From: Catonia carolina
Taxonomy: Eukaryota > Arthropoda > Insecta > Hemiptera > Achilidae
Length of the DNA stretch: 64,000 bases
Assembly: GCA_035578175.1 (NCBI GenBank)
Contig: JAQMRL010000014.1
Coordinates: 17,246,274-17,310,273, forward strand
Direction: 5' to 3'
Shown: positions 10,016 through 20,956 of the stretch, piece by piece
Numbering within the stretch: position 1 is the stretch's first letter
Layout of the letters: every line of letters begins with the position of its first letter
Made by a program: the position numbers and the translations under genes
The notes under the pieces: generated by a model
What the model saw: only the letters and a program-made list of their open reading frames with translations
Databases searched by the model: none
What the model was told of the DNA's origin: nothing

Positions 10016-11966
10016 TGTAACATCTGTTTTGCAGATTGTTACTTTTTCTTTGGTTTGTCTGCGTTTTTCATCGTTGTTGATGTCCCTATCTGCTTCGCCG
10101 GTAATGTTTTTCTTACCTCGAGAGGTGGCGGTTACTAGCGGCCCTTTTTCGAACTGGCGTAGGACGTCAGCTGTTAGGCTTCTACGACTGCCGAGTATCG
10201 TGACTTTTCTAGTCTGTTCTATAGTTGTCTTGTGCGTTGTACGTTGAATAATGCTTTAGTAAAATTATTAATTTTCTCAGTTTTTGGTTAAAACTTGAGA
10301 CCTTACGTTTACCCAATTATGGTAAGTAATTATGGTTTTCGTTTTAGCAAGCAAAGCAAACAACTGGAAACTCTATACAGCAGTAAATTTTGTGTAAAAG
10401 AAATAAATGTAAAATGGGCGTGGCACCATGCTTGGTTAATACGTGTCCATTTAATTTTATTTTAATAGCTTATTTTGTCAATTGTAAAATGGTTTACATT
10501 TAATTTTCTTATGTATTCGTTTAAAATTCATTTATTATTATTAACTTGGCTAATTCGTTAATAATTTTTATCGTTTTACTTTATAAAAATTTGTTTGACT
10601 TGCTTGCGTTACTTTGTAAAAATTTCATCACTAAATGTAACTTATTTTGTAAATTATTTTTCCAAATTTATTTAACTTAAATTTCTTTATCTTGTTTTGG
10701 GCTTTGATTATGGATTCATTGCTTTATTGTTAAAATTTGGTTATGCGTAAGATTTCTAATCTTACTTGAATTTTGGTTAAAGGGTTCAAGTCAACTCCGA
10801 GTTCTATTTCAAATCCAAATGCATTTCTAAAGTTGGAATGAGGGAAATCCGTCGATCTTAATTTAACCTACTTATACGCCAACCCGAATATGGAATTTGG
10901 GGAATATTTTGGATGCTGTTTGACGAAATTCAAAAGCTGAGCTTGGTACACCGATCACCTTAAACTTAGTGATCCCTGCCCTAGGATGTAATTTTGCGCC
11001 GAAGTTCAAGGTTTGGAATCTGTTTCTCATAAGGATCTCGTCGTTCATATTATGGAAAAATTCCGGTATGTTAACCTTTATATTTTTATTTAACAAAATC
11101 AACTGCGTTTCCAAGTGTATCTACATCATGTTGGTTCTGGACAGACAACACAATTTAACCAGTCATATTCAGCTTTAAATTGCGGCGTAATTTCACAAAC
11201 AGCTACTTAATTAAAATATTTTTTTTGAAAAATAAATGTTTTCTGGTTTTCCGATACAAATTTTGCCCGAACTTTTGGACTGTTTGCTATTATTTTGAGT
11301 TAATGTATTTATATATTTTGTAAAGGCCACATAATTTAAAACTTGAACTTTTTGAAATTTAAAATCTTATATTTATCTGTAATGTTAATTTTGATCTTCC
11401 TGCCTTTAATATTTAACAAATTATTCAATATAATTATATTTTTTGAAATCCAAATTGTATTAAATTCATATTTTTGTTTTGCTGCAGGCAATTATAATGG
11501 TTATTACATTATGCATGTAGTTACTTAAGGTGTCAAGTATATTTAAAATTTTACTACAAAAGGGTACCCAATTTAGTATTTGAAATCTGAATTATTTAAC
11601 TACAGCTAACGTTGGCTTAGGTAGTATTAACGTTATTATAAAATAAAATTTAATGAAATTTAGTAACAAAACTTAATTTAAAACTATTTATTAAATGAAT
11701 TTCACAAATTTGTAAAATAGATTTTTTTTGGGTTATACTTATACAACCATTCTGATTTAATTTAAATTTGTTTCTTGATACTGTGGTAAATGATATATCT
11801 TGAGAAGAAAACTAATTTAACCTATTTGAATTAAATTTTATGCTGTTAACTGTGTATTTTGTCTTTGACTTCATTTATGCAACAACAACTACCTTTCTTT
11901 GTTCCCTTTTGGCCAAACTGGTCTGTGTGGGTAAAGTTACCTCTACAGGCGAGCAAAGGGGTTACA
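10016..11966 (+). repeat. 5' LTR
   Basis: 1951 bp, TG...CA ends, matching 20957-22907 base for base in all stretches compared by eye. It is unusually long for an insect Gypsy element. No clear TATA box was picked out. Confidence 0.93.
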
Positions 11967-11969
11967 AAA

Positions 11970-11987
11970 TGGTACCAGAACGTGCTG
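11970..11987 (+). promoter_or_regulatory. Primer-binding site
   Basis: TGGTACCAGAACGTGCTG begins 3 bases after the 5' LTR. It starts with the TGG complementary to the CCA end of a tRNA, the normal position for minus-strand priming. A tRNA-Leu primer is possible from TGGTACCAGAA, but not assigned with certainty. A T run follows; 11988-12247 is untranslated leader. Confidence 0.7.
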
Positions 11988-12247
11988 TTTTTTTTTTGTG
12001 ACTGATTTGGTCCAGATTTCTGATCACTGTCCTTCGCGACAGCTTTCGTTTCGTGGTGTTTATGTACTTGTGTGTTGTACACACAAAATTATCTATTGTT
12101 AACAGGAATGTTGTTGTTGTGTATATTGAGGTTTAATTAAAACTTGTTTTTTGCAGCTGTGTTAGGGTTTTCCAGTGTTTGTATGCTTTTCCATTTTTAC
12201 CTTGTTTTGGTAGGTTTATTAATTCTCTTTATTCATATTAACAAGCC

Positions 12248-13521
12248 ATGGCATCTGCCGATGAAAATATTTACATTGATTATCTAACCAAAGATGACCT
12301 CTTGTATGAATTAAGATCTAGGGGAGTTAATGTATCCGGTCCGTATCAGAACTAAGAGTTAAGTTACGGAGGGTCATTGCCCAAAATATAAAACCTGCTC
12401 CTGAATATCTTAATGTTTTTTCTTTAGAAAAAGAAATTCAACTATTGACCTTGCGCTTACATACTTTTGTCTACGAATTGGAGAATATTGAAGCTCAGAT
12501 TTCAGTTAGATATTATCACGGCCTGAAAGGCCGGTTATCTTCCGTTACTAAACGTTTTAACATTTTGAAATCCTTATGTAGTGAAGAACTGTTGAACTCC
12601 GATAAAATAAAAGAATTTGGTGAACATATTTTGAATCTTGAAAGCTCTATTAAAACCTTAAGTAGTATGTGTATTGATAACGATCCTCCCGGTAATACTA
12701 ACAATACGGATGTTAATAAAAATAATAATCATGCCACAAATAATATTGATAGCAATCCTTCTTCAAATAATGTCAATAACACTAACAACGTCACCGTGCT
12801 AGAAGGGGTAAAACCTACATTCTCCTTATATGGTAAATTGCCTCACCCGGCTGAAAAATTTTTAAGCAAACTACCGGTCTGTAATGGTTTTAGTGTGGAC
12901 GATTTGTTAAAATTGTTTCGTATAGGAATCAACTTACATGATTCATTTCCTGATATCCGGAAAAGTATCGTTTCCCTACTATTACCCTACGCCGTAAGTC
13001 CATTGCGTGACGTTCTAATTAAACACACTTCTTCACAGAACTTTAGTGAGTTTCAAAGCGAAGCCATCCTTACTTTTATACCAACCCGGCAGTTCGTCGA
13101 GTTAAAGCAAAATATGTTCTTTAGGAGTCAGATGGTTGGTGAGGATCTGCACCGATATATATCTGAAATCAAAGAATCTGCCGCCATTTTGCAGTTAGGT
13201 TTGAGTGAGGCTGAAATTGTCAGCAATATTGTGGATGGTTTGTCGCCGGAAACGCGGTCTTGTCTGGTCATGAGCAATCGGCCGCGTGATTTCACCGAAT
13301 TAAATTTATTGTGCGTTCAAGTCATGAACACATTGTTCACCGATCATAGGCGTCAGAAAGTGAACGAGAGTAGCAAATTATTAACACGTGATAATAATGT
13401 ACCCGTCTGTCACTTTTGCCATAAACCAGGGCACATCGTTGCGAATTGTTTTAGAAAGGCTGCAATAGGGAGAAATGTTTCTTCGTCTTCGAATAATAGT
13501 AATAATATTCCAAAAAACTAG
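12248..13521 (+). CDS. gag: gag of the Gypsy element, frameshifted near the N-terminus
   Basis: The natural start appears to be the ATG at 12248 (MASADENIYIDYLTKDDLL...), whose first helix pair resembles the SAP-like N-terminus of some Gag proteins. That frame stops at 12353-12355. The same protein type continues in another frame, open from about 12330 and running to 13521, so there is an indel near 12345. The main part has an Asn-rich linker (~aa 80-120 of that frame), a conserved Gag core and a CCHC knuckle (CHFCHKPGHIVANC). A second CCHC (CFLCNVMGHYIWDC) lies just downstream at 13602-13645 in the pol frame. It would form the RNA-packaging shell. Confidence 0.88.
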
Positions 13522-13754
13522 TTTGTAGTGGGGTAGATACGGTTAGCCTACCTCACTGTTCTGAATTTAAGTCTAACTTTTATAATAAATTTCCTCCTCA
13601 ATGTTTCTTGTGTAATGTTATGGGACATTACATATGGGATTGTTCTCGTTTCAGGTGCAAGCGAATTTATACCGCTCGTGTTAGTCGCAATTATTCTAAC
13701 GATGTTAGGCGGAATTTGGTTTCCGATTCGCACTTTGGTAATAATTATTAAAGA

Positions 13755-16255
13755 TTGGTCCGTTGGCCTAAAGCTGTTGATGGCATACTGCAGCCTAATC
13801 GTAGTAATATTATAAATGTTTGTCCTGTTAGAAGTCGCCCCAGAGTTAATATTAAATTTATTTCATGTGATATTCCTGCTCTTCTTGACTCCGGATCTGT
13901 AAGATCGTTTATGAGTTTGAATACCTTTAATTCTTTAAATAATTCTCGCAACTTTAAATCTGTAAAAGTGTCAAACGTTCTGTGTTCATCTGCTACTAGC
14001 TCCAAATTGGACATTATGTATGAAGTCATATGTAAAATAAAAGTTGATTGTTTTACTTGGAATTTTCCCATCCTTGTAGCAAGTAATCTGGCCTGTTCTT
14101 TTATTCTTGGATCAGATTTCTTCATTCATACTGGTCTTGTACTCGATTTATCTTCTTGTCTTCTTCATTTCAAATTTCGTCCCAAATATAAAATACCCTT
14201 ATTCGGTAGTCCGATTTCTTCTAATTCTATAGATCACCAAGTAGAATCTCTTGATTCTGATAGTATGGACTGGGGGAAACTTATTTCCCATCTTGACATT
14301 GAACAACGTGAACGCGCTGTGGAGTTGTTTAATGAATTTTCCGAGGTACTTACGACTCGTTTAGGTCTGACCCACCTCGTTGAATATGACGTCAAATTAA
14401 ATAGTAAAGTTCCCGTGAAATCACATCCTTATGTTTTAGCCCCACCTAAGATGTTGCTTTTGCGCAATTTGGTCGACAAATTGCTCGAACAAGGTATAAT
14501 CGAGCCGAGCAATTCATCTTATGCTAGTCCCGCTTTTGTCGTTAGTCGTGACGACAGGAAACCACGCATGGTGATCGATTATAGGAAACTCAATCAGCAT
14601 GTTGATGTTGAAGCAGTTCCCCTTCCCAATCTTCACTCTTGTTTCGATTGGTTCGGTAAGGCCAAATTTTTCACGATACTTGACCTTAATTCCGCTTACC
14701 ACCAAATCCCTCTGTCTCAAGAATCCAAGCATGTGACTAGCTTTTGCACTCCTTGGATGTTATATCAGTTCACACGTATCCCTTTTGGCTTAGCCACCGG
14801 CGGTCAAGTATTGTCTCGACTTTTAGACAAAATTTTCCATGACGTCAAATTTCAGTACGTGTTTAATTTCCTGGATGATGTTTTGATTTTTTCTAACGAT
14901 TTCGAGGCTCATGTCGAACACGTGCGTGACATACTTCTCCGTCTGTCTAAAGCAGGTCTCACTGTCAATCCGGATAAGGTGAAGTTCGCTGTTAGCGAAG
15001 TTGGTTTTCTTGGGCACCTAATTTCAGCAGGTGGTGTTAAGGTCAACCCCGACCGTACATCTGCTATTTTAAATTTTCCTACACCGAAGAATGCCAAGGC
15101 CGTGTCGAGATTTGTGGGCATGGTGAACTTCTTTAGAAAGTTTATCCCTAGGTTTTCGGAAATAGCCGTCCCTCTGAATGCTCTTCGTGGGAAAAGGAGC
15201 AAGTTTTGTTGGAGTGAAGATGCACAAAAGGCGTTTGATACCTTGAAAGGCGCTATTAGCAACCCGCCTGTGCTGAGGATACCCGACTTTGATAATGGTT
15301 TCATTTTGCAAACCGACGCCAGCTCTTGCGCTTTAGGCGCTGTTCTTTTACAAGAAATCGATGGCTCACGTCAACCTGTGGCATATGCATCCAGAAGTTT
15401 AACGCAGCAAGAAAGGAAAGCTTCCGCTTACGAACTGGAATGCCTCGCGGTGGTGTACGGCATGGAGAAATTTCGCCCTTATTTGGAACACCGCGAATTT
15501 GCACTGGAAACGGACAACCAAGCGTTATCCTGGTTGTTAGCTCGACCCAGATCTCTTGGAAAGTTAGGGCGCTGGATCGCAAAAATTATGTCTTTGAAAT
15601 TTACTGTAACTCATATAAAAGGAACGCAAAATGTGATCGCCGATACCTTATCTCGAATGTTCGAGGAGAACGAGATTGCTGGTGCTGAAGATGATATAGA
15701 ATGTTTCCATATCCTCAATAATTTTCCATTGGCCTTCGGTGATATTAGCTCCTATCAAAACCAAGACCCCGAGCTGTTGTCGATTATTTCTTCCCTAAAG
15801 GACGGTGTTGTTTCATCCAAGTTTTACCTTTCTAAAGGTGTCCTATGTATTAAACCTTTAGGTACCTTCCCTTCGCGGATTGTTCTCCCTTCTGTATTAG
15901 TTGACATGGTGTTTGCTTATTTTCACGACTCTGTGTTAGGAGGTCACTTCGGTTTCATGAAAACTCGTCGTAAAATTTCACAGTATTTCTATTGGCCCTC
16001 TATGTCCAAAGACATCGAAAATCGTATCAAGTCCTGTAACATCTGCGCCACTAGTAAGCCTTCTCGCAACACCAAAATAGGTCTCTTAGCCTCCACCGTC
16101 CCCACTCGCCCCTTCCATGTTCTTCACATTGATTATGTAGGTCCTTTACCCCGTACCCGTTGTGGGTATCGTTATATTCTGGTCATTGTCGATTCCTTTT
16201 CGAAATTTACCTGGCTTTGTCCTGTACGCGACGCCACTTCTGCTAACACTATTAA
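13755..16255 (+). CDS. pol: pol of the Gypsy element, first part: protease, RT, RNase H, integrase N-terminus
   Basis: Counting from 13755: aspartic protease motif LLDSGS (D45); reverse transcriptase with MVIDYRKLN, FTILDLNSAYHQIPL and the catalytic FLDD (D374, D375); RNase H starting LQTDASS (D521) with ELECLAVVYGMEKFRPYL; integrase HHCC zinc module and first catalytic Asp (D793, HIDYVGPLP). The same frame is open upstream to about 13550 and carries a zinc knuckle, but a TAA at 13749-13751 interrupts it, so the true start is unclear. The frame ends in the TTAA where the inner transposon entered. The RT box is FLDD rather than the common YVDD/YLDD. Confidence 0.93.
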
Positions 16256-16620
16256 GGGGGTAGTCAACTCTAAAAATGATGATTTTTTTAGAAAATCATA
16301 ATTTTTTTTTTATTTTTTTATTTAATAGTTCCAAGTTTTCTCTTTCAGAATATATAAACATTATAAGCATACAATCATTAATAAACATAATAAAAAATAT
16401 TTTAGCGACGAGTGTCAAGGAAAAGTACTCAGATTTTTTACGAAAAACTTCGTTTTTTGCACAAAGATGTCTAAAACAACCTTCAAATAAACCCGGTAAC
16501 ATGTATACTTTGTACGAACGGCGAATCATACTGCAATTAGTTCACTAATTTCCTGTTAGATGCCGTTAGTGTACACGAAGAAAGCCGTAGTTTACTAGCA
16601 GACTGCAACCATGTGATTGC

Positions 16621-16720
16621 ATATAAAAGTGTCATGGCGGTTTGTTTACGTTCGGTCTGTCTATCCGTATTTTGTTGAAAAACAGTGGAATAAAAAAAAT
16701 TATGTATATTTAGTTAGGTA
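16621..16720 (+). promoter_or_regulatory. Candidate transposase promoter and 5' leader
   Basis: ATATAAAAG at 16621-16628 is a TATA box with a pyrimidine-rich initiator-like TCTGTCT about 30 bp later. A good splice donor (TTAG|GTAAGTA, intron from 16718) suggests a 5'-UTR intron before the ATG at 17036. The leader also holds a diverged direct repeat (about 16741-16830 and 16890-16960, sharing TTAGGACAGTGTTT). The 16256-16620 part shows only AT-rich sequence. Confidence 0.5.
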
Positions 16721-17035
16721 AGTAATATTCTTTATAAGTTAGCAGGTTTTTTTAAATTATAATTTTAGTTTTTATGCTGTTAGGACAGTGTTTATAGAGT
16801 TACGTGTTTAGGACTTGTGTATGTAGGTTATGTTTATCAGTATATTGTATAACAAAATTTATGAACTTTTTCGTTTTGTTAGTTGTTTTGTAGGTTTTTA
16901 AATTATAATATTAGTTTTTATACTTTTAGGACAGTGTTTTAGGACTTGTGTATTTAGGTTATAACTTTTAGTAGTGAGTAAAATAGATTGAATAATAATT
17001 TTAGTTATACTGAGTGACAATATTATATTATAATA

Positions 17036-18889
17036 ATGCCTAAAGTAAAAAGTAGTGTAAAAATAAGGAAGGCTAGATGTAAACTGGCTATGCAAAAACG
17101 GTGGCATGATACTTTTATTCAAGAAAACAGTGATGTGACGATTGAAGATGCTCAGTCCCAAGCTGGATGTTCAAATGAAAGTGTAAGTAAATTTACAGAC
17201 ACAAATTACAGTAATGCAAGAATATCAGACTTTCAAACTTCTCAAATTGATTATGCAGAGGAGGTTGTGCCTGCACCTGAATATTTATTTATGGACACTA
17301 ATGCTATAAAATGTTTAGTTACTAATTTTCCCTGTCCACTGTGCTTGCAACGTGAAATGGAAATTCTTCCAGTTGCCTATTCTGGCTTTAGAGGTAAACT
17401 TACTGTAAAGTGTAAGAACTGTGATGAAATAGTAACAACTGTTTCTACTTCACCAAAAATTTCAAACTCTCGTGGTTTCGATGTAAATAAACGAGTTATA
17501 AATGCATTTCTAGCTATTGGGAAAGGGCATTCTGCAATGGAGCAATTCTCAATGGCGATGAACATGAACTGTCTTAGCAAACAGTCTTTCAATAAACAAT
17601 CAAAAGAATTACACGACAGTACAAAAACAACTGGTTTGAAATTTTTGGAAAAATCAAGGTATCGAGTTCGACAGTGTTACAAAGAGCTAAATCCATTGCT
17701 TGCAGATAACGACATGATTGATCTAGCAGTCTCGTTTGATGGGACATGGCACAAACGAGGCCATACATCTAATTATGGTGTTGGTTGTGTCATTGAACAA
17801 ACAAGCGGACTGGTAATTGATTATGTTGTACTAAGTAAATATTGCCAGAAATGCACAATGGTAGAAAATGAACTGAACAGTGCAGATTTCTCAGTATGGT
17901 ACGAGAAGCATAAGTCATTGTGTGACAAAAACCATGATGGTTCTTCTGCTGCCATGGAGACTAAAGCTGCAGAAATCCTGTGGCAACGTTCTTCATCACT
18001 GGGATTTAGATACACCACCCTCATCAGTGATGGTGATTCAGCTGTGTTTTCACATTTGAATGATTTGAAAGTGTATGGAGAAAATGTAAAGTTGGAAAAG
18101 GATGAATGCATAAATCATGTCGCTAAGCGCTTAGGGACTGCGCTCCGAAATTTGGTAAAAAAAGCTCGCAGTAATGGAATAACACTGGGTGGCAGGGCAC
18201 ATGGCAGTCTGAAGGAAACCACGATCGACAAACTTGTAGCATATTACAGAAAAGCCATTGCTGAAAATGTAAATAAGGATGTCGATTCTATGAAGTCTGG
18301 TATAATGGCTACTCTACATCATGGTGTTTCAACAGATACTGAACCGAAGCACACTAAATGTCCTACTGGTGTAGGAGAAGAAAACTGGTGCTTCTATAAT
18401 AGAGCTGTAGCACAGAATAAAATACCTGGTAGTCACATTGAAAATGTTCACACACCAATTAATTTATTAGTATTGAAACATGTAGTGCCTATTTATAGTA
18501 GACTCACTGACAGAAATTTATTAGAAAGGTGTGTAAAAGGACGGACTCAAAACTGCAATGAGAGCCTTCATGCTCGCATTTGGCAGAATTGTAATAAGTC
18601 ACAAAATGTTTCAAAACTATTAGTTGAGTCAGCAGTTTCTAAAGCAGTAAGTACCTTTAATTTTGGGAGTGTAGCTCATGTGTCTGCAATGAGAAATGCA
18701 TTACTATCACCTGGGAGTAACACCATCCATTTAGCTAGACAACGTGACTATAAAAGGAAGGTAAGAATGTCCCGGTTACAGTCTGTGAAACACCAACAAA
18801 GAAAAAGGAAATGGAAACTAAAAAACAAGAAGAAAGAAGAGAAAAAACGGAAAAGTGAGGGCACAACTTATGGTTCTGGCCTATTCTAA
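17036..18889 (+). CDS. DDE transposase of the Kolobok-like element (617 aa)
   Basis: Catalyses excision and insertion of the 3182-bp element. A basic N-terminus (MPKVKSSVKIRKARCKLAMQ) precedes a likely zinc-binding pair, CPLC (~aa 101) and CKNC (~aa 125). The DDE fold follows: D235 in SFDGTWHKRG, D332/D334 in LISDGDS, and E509 in TQNCNESLHARIW. The last 50 residues are Lys/Arg rich, a likely nuclear signal. Proteins with the DGTW-KRG, DGDS and NESL motifs are often labelled Mutator-like transposase domain in animal genomes, so a Mutator-type name is the alternative; the TTAA duplication favours Kolobok. A donor at 18904 and an acceptor near 19025 suggest a 3'-UTR intron. Confidence 0.87.
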   Translation: MPKVKSSVKIRKARCKLAMQKRWHDTFIQENSDVTIEDAQSQAGCSNESVSKFTDTNYSNARISDFQTSQIDYAEEVVPAPEYLFMDTNAIKCLVTNFPCPLCLQREMEILPVAYSGFRGKLTVKCKNCDEIVTTVSTSPKISNSRGFDVNKRVINAFLAIGKGHSAMEQFSMAMNMNCLSKQSFNKQSKELHDSTKTTGLKFLEKSRYRVRQCYKELNPLLADNDMIDLAVSFDGTWHKRGHTSNYGVGCVIEQTSGLVIDYVVLSKYCQKCTMVENELNSADFSVWYEKHKSLCDKNHDGSSAAMETKAAEILWQRSSSLGFRYTTLISDGDSAVFSHLNDLKVYGENVKLEKDECINHVAKRLGTALRNLVKKARSNGITLGGRAHGSLKETTIDKLVAYYRKAIAENVNKDVDSMKSGIMATLHHGVSTDTEPKHTKCPTGVGEENWCFYNRAVAQNKIPGSHIENVHTPINLLVLKHVVPIYSRLTDRNLLERCVKGRTQNCNESLHARIWQNCNKSQNVSKLLVESAVSKAVSTFNFGSVAHVSAMRNALLSPGSNTIHLARQRDYKRKVRMSRLQSVKHQQRKRKWKLKNKKKEEKKRKSEGTTYGSGLF

Positions 18890-19441
18890 AGCCATCATAA
18901 TAGGTATGTGAATCTTTTTCTTAGTTTCCCGCAAATTTTTATTTCTTCGGTTTTCTGGCACTAAAATTCTTATAACTTTTGTTGTATTAATGATATCTGC
19001 ACATTTCTTTTTTTATTTTTTGCAGAAATTTATGCTCTATAATTGTGACAATGATCATCATGATAAGTACACTACAGAATTTTATAGAAAAACATTAATC
19101 TGAAATGACATTTGGTTTTTCCATATTTTCATTCAAAAATTCATTACTTAAAGTAAAAAGATGGTAAACAAAAATGAATAATGTCAATTATAGAACACAA
19201 TTTTCTGATTAATTTGGTATAATCAAATTACAAAAAATATAAACAGTAACAAAGTTATAAGAGTTTTTGTGAACGTCTGATTTTTTATATGTAACCCTTG
19301 TATAAAGGGTTGTAATGCATGAATTTAGCTTTTGGTTACATAAAATGGTTTGAAATTTACTGCTTTTTCAAGTAAGAACAAACCCAATAACATATACGCA
19401 ATAAAAAAAATTTCAAGTTTTAGAGTTGACTACCCCCTTAA

Positions 19442-20216
19442 ATCCCTTAAGGATCACGTTTTTCAAAGTTTTGGTTTTCCTGATATTGTTATCTCCGATA
19501 ACGCTACCTGTTTTACTTCCCATCTTTTTAGAAACTTTCTGTTCTCGCTGGGTATTAAGTTTTCTACATTATCCCCTTATCATCCCCAACCTTCTAATGC
19601 CGAGAGATTCAACCGAAATCTTAAGGCGGCTCTTATTGCCTTTCATTCTGATTCTCAATCTACTTGGGACCAATCTCTCACATGGTTACAGCTCGCCTTC
19701 AATTCTTCTTTCCACGATTCCATTAAGAATTCTCCGTTCAATATTATTTTTAAAATCCTTCCCTCCTGTCCCCTATCCAATATTTGGAAAATAAATGATT
19801 TATTGCCGCATGACGCTAGCTCTGCTACCGAAGTATGGAGAAGTGCCAAGGATAATTTAATAAAAGCACGAAAGCGTTTTGCACAAAGTTACAACAAAGG
19901 AAGAACTGAGAATCATTTTAAAGTTGGAGACCTGGTATGGTGCATGAAGCATAATTTAAGCTCCGCTATTAACAAACAATCGGCCAAGCTCATGACGCGC
20001 TGGTTTGGGCCGTTTAAGATTTCTAAATTCCTTACTCCCGTCACAGTGGAATTGGCTCGTCCTGGCTGTTCCGAGTGTGTTCGGAAGGCTCATCTGTCTC
20101 AACTCAAGGTTGCTTATGGGCCTGTGCGACATACGGACATTCCCGTATCTGATGAAGAAGTTTCCGATTGCGACGATTTGGACGTATCCACTGTGGATTT
20201 TGTCCGCTCTTGTTAA
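19442..20216 (+). CDS. pol: pol of the Gypsy element, second part: integrase core and C-terminus
   Basis: Resumes the integrase after the inserted transposon, in the same frame. It carries the second catalytic Asp (codon 19497, VISDNATCF) and the Glu (codon 19602, NAERFNR), with 34 residues between them. The C-terminal module has KVGDLVW and RWFGPFKI (GPF/Y-type) and no chromodomain. It ends with an acidic tail at 20216. The insertion separates the first catalytic Asp from the other two, so the enzyme cannot be made from this copy unless the insert excises. Confidence 0.92.
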
Positions 20217-20940
20217 ATTTTTTTTGTTGTTTTTTGGATTTGCCCTTGTTTTGTCTTGGATAGGTATGTTTACCTTTTCTCTTGGCTTGTCTTTGTTTCC
20301 TTTTTGGAAAAACCCGTTTTCTCTTGTGTTGCCCTCATTTGTTTGGGTCACCCTTGTAGGGATTTGCCTTGTTTTACCTGAATTGTCTTAGCTAGGGTCT
20401 CTGCACCCTGAGTTTGATGCGTTTGGGGTTTTACCTCACGCATTTTTGGGATTCTTCGGGGAGACGTCCTCGCATCCCTCTCTTTGATCCTTGGATCTCT
20501 TGGCTTTCTGCAGCCATCTTTGGGTTTCTTGCCCGTTGGACATAGTGAGTCCTCTGTTTAGGTTAGTTATTAGGTGTTTTGGACTTATGTTGGTTATGTT
20601 TTCGGGTTTCGGTGATGGTAAGGTGTTTGGCGGTGCCGTATCTGCCGCATCTTCCCTTAGTTGGGCGGGTGTGTCAGTGCGGTCACCGGGGACTTGTGGG
20701 GTCTCTTGAGCCTTCGGTCTCTTCCCTTAGCTGGGCGGACGATGGAGGGCTGCAGAGACCTTTACGGTCCTCCTTCTTTCGATTTTGTCGGTCACGCGAA
20801 GGAGATGACCTTAACTACTCCTGTGGGGTTCTGTTGGGGGGTTGATGTCAGTCGCGCTAGGGGACGACTTTAAACTCCCCGTTGTTGTTGTTTCTCCTCT
20901 CGGCTGGGGCAAACAAACCCATTTCTTGGTTTTGTTTGTC
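20217..20940 (+). other. Gypsy 3' internal region, no env recognised
   Basis: About 720 bp, T- and G-rich and clearly less AT-rich than its surroundings. It contains short open frames with hydrophobic runs but none with a signal peptide, furin-like site and membrane anchor in the right order. A motif CTTCCCTTAG(T/C)TGGGCGG appears twice, near 20650 and 20720. It is probably untranslated, or a decayed third frame. Confidence 0.6.
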
Positions 20941-20956
20941 CTTGGCGGGGGGAGTC
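20941..20956 (+). promoter_or_regulatory. Polypurine tract
   Basis: GGCGGGGGGAG directly precedes the 3' LTR and would prime plus-strand DNA synthesis. The purine run is short and G-rich. Confidence 0.7.

Larger units (their letters stand above)
16256..19437 (+). mobile_element. TTAA-type DNA transposon (Kolobok-like), apparently intact
   Basis: 3182 bp bounded by perfect 20-bp inverted repeats, GGGGGTAGTCAACTCTAAAA, and flanked by TTAA (16252-16255 and 19438-19441). It carries one long uninterrupted transposase frame. Taking out the element and one TTAA leaves the integrase frame of the host Gypsy element open, which proves the boundaries. TTAA duplications occur in piggyBac and Kolobok; G-run ends and this DDE domain favour Kolobok. 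Both ends and the gene are intact, so it may be autonomous. Confidence 0.9.

Noticed and set aside
10029..11528. Small frames inside the LTRs (repeated at 20970-22469)
   Set aside because: They appear twice only because the LTRs are duplicated; no recognisable protein features.
13548..15582. Minus-strand frames over the pol gene
   Set aside because: Shadows of the plus-strand pol frame; no independent features.
20491..20873. env gene in the Gypsy 3' region
   Set aside because: Three overlapping short frames exist, none with a convincing signal peptide, cleavage site and membrane anchor.
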